Below are positions 35,347 through 44,600 of a DNA stretch of 64,000 bases, one piece after another. Within the stretch, counting starts at the first letter, position 1. Every line of letters begins with the position of its first letter. Source of the DNA: JANXLS01 sp035308565 (GTDB lineage: Bacteria; Planctomycetota; SZUA-567; H5-PLA8); the NCBI GenBank assembly GCA_035308565.1, contig DATGGK010000241.1:6579-70578 (forward strand). The letters are read 5' to 3'. The notes under the pieces were generated by a model, which was not told where the DNA came from, made no database searches, and saw only the letters and a program-made list of their open reading frames with translations. Both the position numbers and the translations under genes were made by a program.

Positions 35347-36576
35347 ATGGGCAGCAAGTCAAAATTTTTTGTCGCGTGCATCGCCACCTTCGTAGCGTTC
35401 GCGAGCGCGGCCTTCGAACTCAAGCCGGGCGTCACATCTCGCATTCCGTGCGACGGCGCTCCAGAACTGACCTACGATCTCTTCATTCCGTCGGCGTACA
35501 TGAGCGAAACCGAGCGCAAATTTCCGGTGCTGTTCATTTCCAATCCGGGCGCGCGGCCGGACATTCGCGCGCACACCGCGTGGGCTGAACGGCGCGGGTT
35601 TGTACTGGTCACGATCAACGACAGCCGCAACGGAAACTGGGAGCCGGTGTTCAAAGCGCAGGAGGCGGTGTGGAAATCGGCTGAGGCGCATCTGCGGCTG
35701 CATGCGTGTTTGCGCTTTGCCATTGGCATGAGCGGCGCGGCCAGCGCGTCGTGGATGCTTTGCGCGCATCATCCGAACAATTTCGCGGGCATCGTCATGG
35801 AGGGCCACAGCGGGACCGGCGACGCGATCCCGAATTACGTTGCCGTCGCGTACATTCACGGCGACAAAGAACCCAATCTGCCGGTGATCGAAATAAATTA
35901 CGCGCATCTGCGCCGCGCGGGAAACCCGCTGCAGCGCTTCGTTAAGCGCGGCGGCCATATTCCCGGTTCAGTCGAAGAAGAAGAGCGCTTTCTCGATTGG
36001 ATGTATGACCTTCAGCGCTTCGGGCATCCGAAATTGAGCGCCGACGACCGCGCGAAAGCGAAAGCCGAAGCGCTCGCGCAATTGGATGCCGCCGCGAAAA
36101 TCGCGAACTCGCCGGAGCGGCTTGCGGCGTTTGAAAAGTGGTTGAATCTGCCTTACGTCGCGGGCTGGAACGAAACGAAGCCGCATTTCACGCCGTGGCT
36201 TAAGGCGTTATTGGAGGTTGAATCGGCCGCGGCGGAGAAGTCCGAAAAGTATGCGCTGTTGGGACCGGCCAATTTTCGCGGCTGGCTCAAACACGTCGAT
36301 CCCGCCGTGAAAACAGCGTTCGAAAAAGAACTCGCCGATCTAAAAACCGATCCCGCGGTGAAAATTGCGTTTGATGCAGACACTGCTTACGCAAAAGCCG
36401 CCGAAGCCGAAAAAAATGCGGGCGACAATGTGTTTCAGCTTCGCGGCGCGCTCGTGCAATACGAAGCCGTCATTCAACGCTGGCCCGATTCCGCCGCCGC
36501 GAAGCGCGCGAAAGACGACGTGCTGCATTTGAAACCGGCCGCGCCGAATGAGCCGCGCATCGGGATTGCGAAATGA
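35347..36576 (+). CDS. Secreted alpha/beta-hydrolase-like protein
   Basis: 409 residues with a signal peptide ending near ASAAF. The first ~220 residues follow an alpha/beta-hydrolase pattern: YDLFIPSAYMSETERKFPVL (first strands), AIGMSGAASASW near 125 (a G-x-S-G-A elbow with a Ser in the nucleophile position), and KRGGHIPG near 200 (a likely catalytic His). The rest is helical and Ala/Lys-rich. It could be an esterase acting on a periplasmic or extracellular substrate. Its stop overlaps the start of the next gene (ATGA). Confidence 0.65.
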   Translation: MGSKSKFFVACIATFVAFASAAFELKPGVTSRIPCDGAPELTYDLFIPSAYMSETERKFPVLFISNPGARPDIRAHTAWAERRGFVLVTINDSRNGNWEPVFKAQEAVWKSAEAHLRLHACLRFAIGMSGAASASWMLCAHHPNNFAGIVMEGHSGTGDAIPNYVAVAYIHGDKEPNLPVIEINYAHLRRAGNPLQRFVKRGGHIPGSVEEEERFLDWMYDLQRFGHPKLSADDRAKAKAEALAQLDAAAKIANSPERLAAFEKWLNLPYVAGWNETKPHFTPWLKALLEVESAAAEKSEKYALLGPANFRGWLKHVDPAVKTAFEKELADLKTDPAVKIAFDADTAYAKAAEAEKNAGDNVFQLRGALVQYEAVIQRWPDSAAAKRAKDDVLHLKPAAPNEPRIGIAK

Positions 36577-37841
36577 GTATCCGCGAAAATCATGGCCAAA
36601 CGCGCAAATCGCCATCAGGATTTCGCCACTGGCTACCGCGCTACTCGCTGCGCACGCTATTGCTGGCGACGATATTGGCGGGTGGGATCGGATTATTATG
36701 TCGCAGTTGGGAGCCATGGCCGGTAAAAAAGATTTTGTTTGCTGATCGTGTACGAGAGGCCAGTTTTTCTCCTGACGGCAAATGGTTAATGGTGTGCTCC
36801 GGGAAAAGCAGCCCAATATTGAGATTGCCCGACGCGGCGGTGTTCTGCAGATTGGCACACCCTCAAACGGTACGAAATGCAGTGTGGTCTCCAGACAGAC
36901 GTCTGCTCTGCACAATCGCTGATGACAAGGCCACTCGGATCTGGGATACGCGTACGTGGCAATGTCTGCATGTGTTGGAGAATTCGGCGGGTTACTCTTC
37001 GCCCGACTTCTCGCCGGATTGGAAACGCATACTCACACGTCCAGATAACCGGCGGCATCAACTGTGGAACATGGAGTCGGGAATGCTCCTGGCTGAATTT
37101 GGCGAGCGTTACAATTTTAAAAATTTCTCGCGTGACGGTCGGTATTTGCTTTTCGAAATCTATTGGAATTACGATGGAAAGGAGCGCTCGGCGGAACAAG
37201 AAAGTGACAGGGGCGCCGAGGTTTGGGATGCAATTTCGGGCAAGAAACTCTGGTTTGCACGGAATGGAGAGGATAGCCGCACCGAAAGCTTGCGATTTTC
37301 CGACGATCAGCGTTGCGTTATTAGCGAGGAAGAAGAGATTGGCGACAACTTCAATACGACCGCGATAAGGAATGTATTCGCGATTCAAAGCGGCGAGTTG
37401 GTAGAACAGCATCGGACGCCGAAGGACGGTTGGTCACGTTCGGTTAGCTTTTCGATTGGTGGCTTTCGGTGGAGGGATCAAATCTCGCCGGACGGCTCAC
37501 GCGTCTTGCGCCTCAAAGGCCTTCAAATTGTTTTAGAGGACAACGTAGCAAAGCGCAGTTTGGAGATGCTACCTGGCTTCGAAATGAACGAAGATACTGC
37601 TACGGCATCGTTTTCACCGGACGGGGCTCAAATTGTCGCGGGTAATTGGAGATTTCGTAACGAACTTTTTGTTTGGAAGCGCCGCCGCCCGGAATACTGG
37701 TGGGGTATCGCATGGTTGCCGGAGTTCTGGCTGTTGGTGATCCTGACTAGCGCGTTTTTGTGGAGCCTCCTGCGAGACCGGCGCGACTTGCGGCGCACGC
37801 CAGCTATTATTCCTGAACCTCCAGCGTCGCGTCCGCCTTAA
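36573..37841 (+). CDS. Membrane-anchored WD40-like beta-propeller protein
   Basis: 422 residues from an ATG coupled to the preceding stop. The N-terminal RYSLRTLLLATILAGGIGLL is a membrane anchor of a type very common in planctomycetes. A WD40-like propeller follows (ASFSPDGKWLMVCSGKS, AVWSPDRRLLCTIADDKATR, IWDTRTWQCLHVLEN, FSPDGAQIVAG), and a second membrane segment lies near residue 385 (FWLLVILTSAFLWSLL). A Pro-rich tail ends it. It is probably a protein-interaction platform. The last 35 bases overlap the 3' end of the convergent gene. Confidence 0.75.
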   Translation: MSIRENHGQTRKSPSGFRHWLPRYSLRTLLLATILAGGIGLLCRSWEPWPVKKILFADRVREASFSPDGKWLMVCSGKSSPILRLPDAAVFCRLAHPQTVRNAVWSPDRRLLCTIADDKATRIWDTRTWQCLHVLENSAGYSSPDFSPDWKRILTRPDNRRHQLWNMESGMLLAEFGERYNFKNFSRDGRYLLFEIYWNYDGKERSAEQESDRGAEVWDAISGKKLWFARNGEDSRTESLRFSDDQRCVISEEEEIGDNFNTTAIRNVFAIQSGELVEQHRTPKDGWSRSVSFSIGGFRWRDQISPDGSRVLRLKGLQIVLEDNVAKRSLEMLPGFEMNEDTATASFSPDGAQIVAGNWRFRNELFVWKRRRPEYWWGIAWLPEFWLLVILTSAFLWSLLRDRRDLRRTPAIIPEPPASRPP

Positions 37842-39300
37842 CTCCCTTCTTCTCCACAATCTTCCCCGACGGATAAAATTCCACGCTCACGTCCGCCGCG
37901 TCGAGTTTTCCCAATCCAAAATGGCGCTCCGTCGTCGCGTAGGCGTAGTACGTATGCGCGCTCTGCCGGCCAGCGATGACGACTTGCTCGTAGCAGAGCA
38001 GTTTCTTCGTGCTCGGTTCAAAGAGCCGAATCTTCGCGCCGGCCGCCGCGCGATTTCCGGGCAGGCCAATCGGACGAATATTGAGCCAATGCTGCTTTGG
38101 AAGATCGTTGTGGTAGACCGCAATCGACTTGTGATTCTCGCTGCCGGAGTTGCCGATGATGTCGAGCGCGCCGTCGCCGTCGATGTCGCCGAAGCAAATG
38201 CCTTCGTCCACCGCCGCGTAGGACAGATCGCGGATGCCCCATGCTTTGTTCATGTACGTGAAATGCCCGCCGCCAGTGCCGCGCAGGACATAGAGAAAAC
38301 AGCGCCCGTTCATGATCACGTCGGGGATGCCGTCGTTGTCAAAATCGGTCATCACGGCCAGTCCCCAATTTGCGTAGACGGGATGGCTCGCGTTTTCCAT
38401 GCCGCTGACAGCGTTGGGCAGCAGCGTGAATTTTGCGTGGCCGTCGTTGAGATAGACTTCAACTTTTTTCCCGCCGGAAAGACAGATCAAATCCGGAAAG
38501 CCGTCCTGATTGAAATCGCCGACGCCTTGAATCGTGAGGCCGTCTTCGACGAGGCCGCATTCGGTGGTCGCGTCGCGGAAATTGCCGTGGCCGTCGTTGA
38601 GCATGATGCGCGACTTGCCTTCTTTTTCGCTGTGGTAGCCGCAGCATTTGAGCACGAAGTCGATCTGTCCGTCGCCGTTGAGGTCGATCGGCAGCATCGA
38701 GGTTTCCTTGTAACCGTCGAAGCCGCTGCTGGATTTAAAACCGCCGCTGCCGTCGCCGAGCGCGAAGACGACGCCGGGGTTTTCGTGCAGCCAGTCGATC
38801 TTGCCGTCGCGATTAATGTCGATCAGCGCATTCTCGCGCGCCTGTCCGCCGGACGCGCTGATGCCGGTCGATTTGAAAGCCAGTGTGAGCGGATCGCCGG
38901 GCTTGGTTTCGTTCAAGAGCCATATACCGCCGCCGTCCTGATGCGTGATTTGCAGATCGAGCTTGCCGTCTTCGTTGAGGTCGTGCGCGAGATGAATCTC
39001 GGTGAGCTTCAGCGCGGCGCTGTCGGCGTAATAGTTGAAATGGCCAAGGCCATCGTTGAGCGCAATCGCGCCGGCCTGGCCGTGCGCGCCGATGAACAAA
39101 TCGAGATGCCCGTCGCCGTCGAGATCGACCAGATCGATGCCGCTGAGCCACCATTTGGGGACGGCTTTGTAATGGGCTTCGACTGCCTCTTCGACGCCGC
39201 ATTCGCGCGTGATGTCGGTGAAGGGTTTGGGCGCGTCGGCGGCGCAGGCGGAAAACGCGGCGAAAAACAGTGCTGCGAGGAGTGTGACATTATTGGTCAT
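37807..39300 (-). CDS. Secreted FG-GAP/VCBS protein with ASPIC/UnbV domain
   Basis: 497 residues from ATG 39300, giving a signal peptide MTNNVTLLAALFFAAFSACA; the 113-residue in-frame extension upstream has no signal and looks like intergenic DNA. Repeated calcium-loop motifs of FG-GAP/VCBS blades are evident: DLVDLDGDGHLDLFIG, DLNEDGKLDLQIT, DINRDGKIDWL, DLNGDGQIDFVLK, DFNQDGFPDLICL, DFDNDGIPDVIM, DIDGDGALDII. The end, from QHWLNIRPIGLPGNRAAAGA, is an ASPIC/UnbV domain. These proteins are exported and frequent in PVC bacteria; their ligands are mostly unknown. Confidence 0.88.
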   Translation of the reverse strand: MTNNVTLLAALFFAAFSACAADAPKPFTDITRECGVEEAVEAHYKAVPKWWLSGIDLVDLDGDGHLDLFIGAHGQAGAIALNDGLGHFNYYADSAALKLTEIHLAHDLNEDGKLDLQITHQDGGGIWLLNETKPGDPLTLAFKSTGISASGGQARENALIDINRDGKIDWLHENPGVVFALGDGSGGFKSSSGFDGYKETSMLPIDLNGDGQIDFVLKCCGYHSEKEGKSRIMLNDGHGNFRDATTECGLVEDGLTIQGVGDFNQDGFPDLICLSGGKKVEVYLNDGHAKFTLLPNAVSGMENASHPVYANWGLAVMTDFDNDGIPDVIMNGRCFLYVLRGTGGGHFTYMNKAWGIRDLSYAAVDEGICFGDIDGDGALDIIGNSGSENHKSIAVYHNDLPKQHWLNIRPIGLPGNRAAAGAKIRLFEPSTKKLLCYEQVVIAGRQSAHTYYAYATTERHFGLGKLDAADVSVEFYPSGKIVEKKGVKADATLEVQE

Positions 39301-39438
39301 GATGAGGGCTCCGCTTTTGAGTGTACCCCGCTCGCGAGAATTTTGCCGAGCGGCGCCTCGTGCGCGAATATTCCCAATTTTTGAATCATCGCGGCGCGTC
39401 GCGCGTCTTATACTTGCGGGCACGCTGAGGAAAATGCA

Positions 39439-41544
39439 ATGCTGACTCAGGGAATGGTCGAACATTATGTCACGGACGCGGCGCTGGCTCACGAGCGCCG
39501 GCGTGCGGAGAAACTTGCCTCGTTCGATTCGGCTAAGGCGCTCGCCGCGCGCCAAGCTGAAATTGCGCAAGCCGTGCGCGCGCTGCTTGGCGATTGTCCG
39601 CTGAGTCCGACGCTGAACGTTCATACTATTGCCGTTCACGAACGCGATGAATATGCAATCGAACTGCTGACGTTTGAATCGTTCGCCGGAGTTGTCGTTC
39701 CGGCGAATCTGTATCTTCCGCGCGGACGCACAGAGCCGTGGCCGGCGGTCGTGGTTTTTTCAGGCGACGCGCCGGATGGGAAAATTCAGGCCGAGCGGCA
39801 GCGCTTGGGACAGTTGCTCGCGCGGCGCGGGATTGCGGCGCTTTTCTTTGACAGCCCGGGGCAAGGCGAGCGGCTAGAGTTTTACGATTCGACGCTGCGC
39901 CGTTCGTGGGTCGGGCGCACGGTCGCGGTCGAACGCGCGCATCTCGGGCATCCATTTTTGCTAACCGGAAATAATCTCGCGTATTGGATGGCGATGGAAG
40001 GCGCGCGCGCGCTGGAAGTGCTCGCGGCGCGGCCGGAGATTGACGCGAAGCGCATGGGCGTCTGCGGCGACGGGTCAAGCGAAGCGCTGGCGCGCATTCT
40101 GTGCTGCCTCGATGCGCGCGTGAGCGCGGCGGCGATTGTCGCGGACAATTGCGATCCTCATCCGCTCGGCGGCGAGACGATCGAAAACACGCTGCCCGGC
40201 GCGATGGCGCTGAGCTTTCCGCCGCTGGCGCTGCTGACGCCGTTCGCGCCCAAGCCGCTGCTGCTGGATTGCTGCGTGGCTGAAAAAGCGCTGTCCACGC
40301 ATCAGGAAGCGGTGAAGGACCTCGCCAGCATTTATGCGCTGCTGGGCAAAGCGCAGAATTTCTCGTCGCTGGAAGAGCGCGGTGTGCGCGGATTCTCGAA
40401 ATTCATGCGCATGCGGATCAGCGAGCATTTTGCCGGCGCGTTTGGCTTGGGCATCGAGCGGCTGCGCGAATTGGAGACGCCGGCTGAAACGCCCGACACG
40501 CTGCGGTGCACGGAAACAGGGCAAGTCGGCAATTCGCTGAACGCAGCGAGTTTGTTCAGCGTGCATTCCAAACTTGCTCACGAACTTCCGCCGGCGGTCG
40601 CGCTGCCCGCGGATGAATCCAGTGCCGACGCGCTGCGCGCGGATTTGCGCGCGCGGTTTGGGCCGCTGCTGCACCTGCCGGAAACGTCGGAGGCGGTGCG
40701 CAACGAAGTCGAAAGCCGCACTAGCGATTGGGGCCTGCAAGTCGAAAAGGGCCGACTGCTGATCGCCGAGGGGCTGTATGTCCCGTACAGTTTTTACATG
40801 CGTCCGCCGGCGACCGACAGCGGCACGCGCGTGGCCGCGCCGGTGTTGTTGGCGCTGCACGAACGCGGCATCGCGGGAGTGACCGGCGCGGGCGAATGGA
40901 TGCGCGCGATTCCGCAGGCGGGCTTTCACGTCATGGCCATCGACGTGGCCGGTATCGGCGAGACGCGCATGCAAGCCGAGCGCGAAGACGGCGAAGGTTA
41001 TGAAGCGATGCTGTGCGGCCCAGAAACGCTGTGGGCGCGCCGCGCGTTGAACGCGGGTTTGAATCTGTTCGGGCTGGGCGTGTTCAGCGTGCTGCGCAGC
41101 ATCGAATATCTCAAATCGCGCTGGGACGTGGACCGCAACCGCATCGCGCTCTCCGGCACCGGACGCGGCGCGCTGTGGGGACTGTACGCCGCGGCGCTGA
41201 ACAAGGACGTTTCGCGCCTCGCCATGCTGCGCGGCTTGAGCACCTACAAGTGCCTTGTGGAACGCTGCCGGCACAATCACCATTTCAGCTTGTATCTGCC
41301 CGGGTGCTTGAAGTCGTTCGATCTGCCGCACGTCGCCGCGTGCGTCGCGCCGCGGCCGTTGACGCTGATCAATTCGGTCGATCAGCGCAAAGAACGCAGG
41401 CCGCTGGAAAAGATGCGGCGCGACTATGCATTCACCGCGGACATGTACCGCATCGCCGGCGCAGCGGAGCGCTTCGCACTTGCCGTATCGGACAGCGCGC
41501 CCGAATCGCTGGAGACCGTGTTGAAGGCGATTGGCGGGAAGTAA
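39439..41544 (+). CDS. Tandem alpha/beta-hydrolase (acetyl-xylan-esterase-like) protein
   Basis: 701 residues from ATG 39439 with GAGG eight bases upstream; no signal peptide. Two copies of an AXE1/Abhydrolase_7-like fold are present. Copy one: PANLYLPRGRTEPWPAVVVF, FFDSPGQGER near 138, and the elbow region GVCGDGSSEAL near 207. Copy two: PVLLALHERGIAGV, AIDVAGIGETR near 500, and IALSGTGRGALWG near 572. In both, the nucleophile Ser of the expected G-x-S-x-G appears replaced by Gly. The protein may thus be a non-catalytic or altered esterase relative. It stands alone, upstream of a terminator-like hairpin. Confidence 0.7.
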   Translation: MLTQGMVEHYVTDAALAHERRRAEKLASFDSAKALAARQAEIAQAVRALLGDCPLSPTLNVHTIAVHERDEYAIELLTFESFAGVVVPANLYLPRGRTEPWPAVVVFSGDAPDGKIQAERQRLGQLLARRGIAALFFDSPGQGERLEFYDSTLRRSWVGRTVAVERAHLGHPFLLTGNNLAYWMAMEGARALEVLAARPEIDAKRMGVCGDGSSEALARILCCLDARVSAAAIVADNCDPHPLGGETIENTLPGAMALSFPPLALLTPFAPKPLLLDCCVAEKALSTHQEAVKDLASIYALLGKAQNFSSLEERGVRGFSKFMRMRISEHFAGAFGLGIERLRELETPAETPDTLRCTETGQVGNSLNAASLFSVHSKLAHELPPAVALPADESSADALRADLRARFGPLLHLPETSEAVRNEVESRTSDWGLQVEKGRLLIAEGLYVPYSFYMRPPATDSGTRVAAPVLLALHERGIAGVTGAGEWMRAIPQAGFHVMAIDVAGIGETRMQAEREDGEGYEAMLCGPETLWARRALNAGLNLFGLGVFSVLRSIEYLKSRWDVDRNRIALSGTGRGALWGLYAAALNKDVSRLAMLRGLSTYKCLVERCRHNHHFSLYLPGCLKSFDLPHVAACVAPRPLTLINSVDQRKERRPLEKMRRDYAFTADMYRIAGAAERFALAVSDSAPESLETVLKAIGGK

Positions 41545-41604
41545 GGCGCTTCGAGGTTGCGAGAAAAAGTCGCGATCAAGAGTGCGCCATCCCCTCACCC
41601 CCGG

Positions 41605-41629
41605 CCCCTCTCCCCCAAGGGGAGAGGGG
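41605..41629. terminator. Perfect 11-bp hairpin between convergent genes
   Basis: CCCCTCTCCCC-CAA-GGGGAGAGGGG lies midway between two converging genes, so it could end transcription from both sides. There is no T-run on either side, so it may instead be a copy of a well-known intergenic repeat (CCTCACCCC...GGAGAGGGGA). Confidence 0.45.
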
Positions 41630-41644
41630 AGAACGGCGAGCGGG

Positions 41645-44600
41645 TTACGATTCGATGTGATGGATGGGGTCGGCGCCAAGAGTACCGACCAATTTCGCCA
41701 GATAGTCTTTCGATAAGACCGCGGCAAGCGTCTCTTCGCATTGGTGCAGGCGTTCCTTCAATTTCAGGCGCGCGATCGGTTCGGCGTGGCTGGGCTTTGA
41801 AAGAAACGCTTTCAAATAGGCGATGCTGTTGCTCAGGAATTCGGCGTCGCGCGTTTGTTTGATCTCCAAACGTTTGCGATACCAGGCGCTGGCGAGCAGG
41901 TATTCTTTCGTAAACATTTTTCGCACGTCGGGATGCGAAGCCCCCTTCCCTTCCCAATGGCCATTGGCCATGATATGCAGCAGCGCTTGAATCGGCGGGC
42001 AGGCGTCTTCGATGGTGTCATCGTCGAAATACTGCTGAGCCACGCGGCGCTGCGCTTCGACGATGTTCTCGACGCCATCGACGAAGATTTCCATGTCTTG
42101 CGATTCGGGGCGCAGCATCGCTTCGTCGAGCACCGCGGCGGGATTGTCGAAGACGCGCCCAAAATAAGTGCGCACGAAACGCGCGGTGACGCGGTAGCCC
42201 AGGCGGCTGGCGGGGACGAGCCGGCCTTTGTATTCGAAATCTTTCATTGGTTCAAAAAAACCGTCGCGGACCAGCGCGGCCATGTCGCGCTCGTGGGGCT
42301 GCAAGCGGCACCAGATTTCGGGAATCAGCAGACTGATGTCGTGGCCCACCGACATTTGCGGGCCGACGTAGCCTGCGGCGGTCGTGATGCCTTCCAAACC
42401 GGTCAGGATGTACGAGACGAGCGCCGTGTTCAAATCCGCGGTGGCGGGCAGCGCGTTGAAGGGGCCTTTGGTGAGCGCGCCTTCGGAGCCGGCGCCGGTC
42501 GTCGAGGGCGATTTGCCGGTCAAGCTGCAGATGTAATCCATGAACAGCTCGGGCAGTTCCTGATAATGAATTGGATTGTAAACAGCCAGCGGGCGCAGGT
42601 TGGCTTTCGCATCGGGCGGATTGTTGCGGCGGCCAGCGAGCACCGCGTTCACCGGGAAAATCACGGCGGCGTCCGCGGGAAGTTTGCGGTTCAAACGCGC
42701 GCCGACTTCGGCGACGTATTCGCTAAGCGGATTGACCAGCGTCGGGCGCACTTGAAGGTAGCGTGGATTCTGCGTGGGCTTGCCGTCCACCAAACGCGGA
42801 TGCGCTGACGAGACGAAGTACGTGCCGTGCTCGGCCTTGGCGGCTTTGCGAATCAAGTCGCGCATGGCTTGCGTGAATTCGTCGAAATGAATCGGGTCTT
42901 CGATCAACTCGATCGCGTCTTCGCGCGTAAGCGGCTGGAAATTCGAAATAAAATTGCCCGGCTGGCTCATGTCGCGCTCAGCTTGTTTGTCGTAGCCGCG
43001 ATGAATCGCGTCATCGGGGCGCTGGAAGAAACGGTATTCGCAATTCAGCGCGAGTTTGTAGGACGGCTCTCCAAGCCCGTCCGCCTTTGGCTCGCCGGGA
43101 CGGGCTTGGAAGCCCGTCCTACCGATCCACTCAGCCGGCACGACCACGGACGCGGTGATGTCGTCTTCCATCTGCACTTTTTCAGCGGGCAAGAAATCCT
43201 GGCGCAGTTTGAAGGTGCGCCACGAGCCATCGCGCTCCAGTCCGACGCGCAGATAGCTACCGACGAGTTTGCGTTTGTGGTATTTGAGTTCGTGGCCGGG
43301 TACGCCATTGACGTTGTCCACGCTGAAATGCGCGCGCCAGTCGTCGCCCCACTCTGCGTTGTAAAAGCGCTTGATGATGAACACAATCGCCCAGATGTGA
43401 TTGGGGACCGACTGCAGCCACGCGTTGTACTCCATCGCGTATTCGTTGGGCGACGGCGTCAGCAGCTTGATCACCGATCCCAGGGAACGCTGTGGGCTCA
43501 GGATCGGACGCGTCACGCGGTCGGGGCCGTATTTGGGTTTGAACTGCGGCAGAAATCGGTCGCTGTAATCGCGCTTCAAAATGAAATCGACGAGATCGAA
43601 ATCTTTCTTTGCGTCGGCTACGAAAATTGGGCCGTAGAGTACCGCGTCGGTGATCGATTTCGACAACTCCGATTTTCCGCCGCCCGAAACTGTGCAGGGT
43701 TTGTGGCAGAACGTCGGTTCGGCTTCGGTCCCGCACAAACGCCATGAGGGCGCGGACGGATGTTTTTCAAGCTGGACTTTGTAGCCCGACGGCATCACGT
43801 AAACATGATCCTGCAACAGCTTGATGCTTTGCGTGCGTCCGTCTTTGTCCCACGAGACGCGCTGTGAATTCAGGTCGATGCGTACGTCTTCGGGGACATA
43901 AATAACGGCGGGATATTTTTTATCGACGCCGTAGCCTTCGAGTTTCAGTTCGATGAAACTCGAATAAAGCCGCGCAACTTCGGCGAAGCTGTGCCCTTCC
44001 AGATGCATGCGCCGCGCGGGGCGCGTGGCGTCGAGCGTGTCGCCGTAATTGTAGCGCGGAAAAGCGAGTGCACCGCCGGCGTGCTCTTCTTCGGTCAGGC
44101 CGAAGAAATTCGAGGCCATGCTGATCTGCGTTTTGACCTCTTTTTTGCAGTAGCCGAAATAATTGTCGGCGATGAGCGTCACCATCACGCCGTCCATCGA
44201 GCGGCAGACGAGTTTGAAGGCGTTGCCGCCGTTGTAACATTCCGCGGGGTCTTTCCAGCACATGCCGTCAGCGCGCTGGCGTTCGGTCGCGTCTTTCCAA
44301 TGCGGCAAACCGACGTCCCGTTTGCGCACGTAGACCAGATGCGGCGCGAGAATCACGCAGCCGGTGTGGCCGGTCCAATGATCGACGTCGAGGCCGGCGT
44401 CGTTTTCTGGAAGATACGGATCGCCGGCGTTGCCGAAAATGGATTCGACGAAATCGAGATTGCAGACGAGATTTCCCGGCACGAAGAAGCGCACTTCCAT
44501 GGTTTTACGCGGCATGATGCCCGGCACTTCAGGACTGACGATTGGGCGAAGCAGCAGCGAAACCATCACTTCGGCTTCCTGATCGGAGCCGACTGTATAG

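Noticed and set aside
37921..39384. Plus-strand ORF of 487 codons opposite the FG-GAP gene
   Set aside because: The periodic DxDxDG codons on the minus strand give an open antisense frame; the translated product shows only the mirrored repeat.
41587..41645. Small gene between the convergent hydrolase and PEPCK genes
   Set aside because: Only the common CCTCACCCC/GGAGAGGGG repeat is there; ORFs crossing it are shadows.
40075..41727. Minus-strand ORF of 550 codons opposite the double hydrolase gene
   Set aside because: Shadow ORF; it also runs through the intergenic CCCCTCTCCCC hairpin, which argues against coding.
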